Source of the DNA: Mycobacterium scrofulaceum | GTDB taxonomy: Bacteria; Actinomycetota; Actinomycetes; Mycobacteriales; Mycobacteriaceae | Assembly: GCF_002086735.1 (NCBI RefSeq) | Contig: NZ_MVIJ01000009.1 | Span: 1 to 64,000 of the forward strand | DNA length: 64,000 bases | Direction of reading: 5' to 3' | In this document: positions 63,723 to 64,000 of the stretch, one piece after another | How positions within the stretch are numbered: the stretch's first letter is position 1 | Layout of the letters: each line of letters starts with the position of its first letter | Made by a program: the position numbers and the translations under genes | Notes under the pieces: model-generated | The model's database searches: none | The model's input: the letters and a program-made list of their open reading frames with translations, nothing else | What the model was told of the DNA's origin: nothing

Positions 63723-64000
63723 GCGCCCTCCTCGTGTGTCTATTTGGGATCTTAGATCCAAACTAGACCAGTGTCGATCAATGCGCAACCCACCCTAGTT
63801 AGACGCCAGGTAACCCCCAGAGCTCTGTCTGGAATGGGTGTACTTCAGATGGACAGGACGGTCGCAGCACGGTGCCGGGCGCAGAACCGGGCTTCTTTTT
63901 GGCCGAGTTGACGGCCTCGTTCGGGCCGTAGGAAGTGAGCGACGATTGAGTCGGCCCAAACGAAACGGCGTAGCGTTGTTGGCTTGGAGGTGCCGCCATG

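Noticed and set aside
63799..63999. 66-codon minus-strand frame at the window end
   Set aside because: No recognisable domain, mixed third-position bases, and it touches the window edge; not enough support to call a gene.

Overview
The window is high-GC chromosomal DNA of a nontuberculous Mycobacterium. Its backbone is the Rv3717-to-Rv3687c neighbourhood of M. tuberculosis, read in the opposite orientation, with extra genes that M. tuberculosis lacks. The protein sequences point to a slow-grower, perhaps close to the M. avium complex, but I cannot name the species from sequence alone.

Layout: 0-0.5 kb is a broken IS481-type transposase, the edge of which is folded back into a 77-bp inverted copy. 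0.5-27.6 kb is conserved core: a cell-wall amidase, YbaB-RecR, the GatD-MurT lipid II amidation pair, leuA with a leucine-rich leader attenuator, ask-asd, small Pro/His-rich membrane proteins, a catalase, the complete ergothioneine operon egtABCDE, glpK, a PadR repressor with a palindromic operator, and RDD and SpoIIM membrane proteins. 27.7-33.0 kb is the MoxR-DUF58-DUF4350-DUF4129 operon. 33.1 kb is a YqeY-like gene.

33.6-43.4 kb is a self-contained selenocysteine locus. It holds a membrane-anchored formate dehydrogenase (fdhA with an in-frame UGA and a SECIS hairpin, fdhB, nrfD-like anchor), selB, selA, tRNA-Sec and, divergently, selD. All the parts needed to make, charge and insert Sec sit beside their one visible client.

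43.4-57 kb is a stress-response block. It contains a full stressosome operon (RsbR, RsbS, RsbT, an RsbX-like phosphatase and a PAS-GAF-PP2C-HATPase RsbU/RsbP-like protein). Next to it is the sigma-F anti-anti-sigma factor RsfB, surrounded by effector genes: F420-type oxidoreductase, SRPBCC protein, Zn alcohol dehydrogenase, PfpI, methyltransferase, CDGSH protein, haem-oxygenase-like diiron enzyme, UsfY-like and DUF4193 proteins. I find a series of sigma-F-like promoters (GTTT-N15/16-GGGTA) in front of these genes, most placed for leaderless or near-leaderless transcripts. The regulators and a local set of their probable targets are therefore side by side. YqeY and RsfB, which are neighbours in M. 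tuberculosis, are separated here by about 20 kb.

57.7 kb to the window end is a horizontally acquired island. It begins at a displaced 3' half of tRNA-Pro(CGG). It carries a type II restriction-modification set (NgoMIV-family endonuclease, C5 methyltransferase, Vsr), three co-directional genes of unknown function behind the endonuclease (membrane-GAF protein, small soluble protein, membrane coiled-coil protein), and a serine recombinase coupled to a 48-residue ORF. The right end of the island, where the intact tRNA-Pro is expected, lies outside the window. The three-gene unit and the methylation-site arrangement at the endonuclease 5' end are the best candidates for something undescribed.
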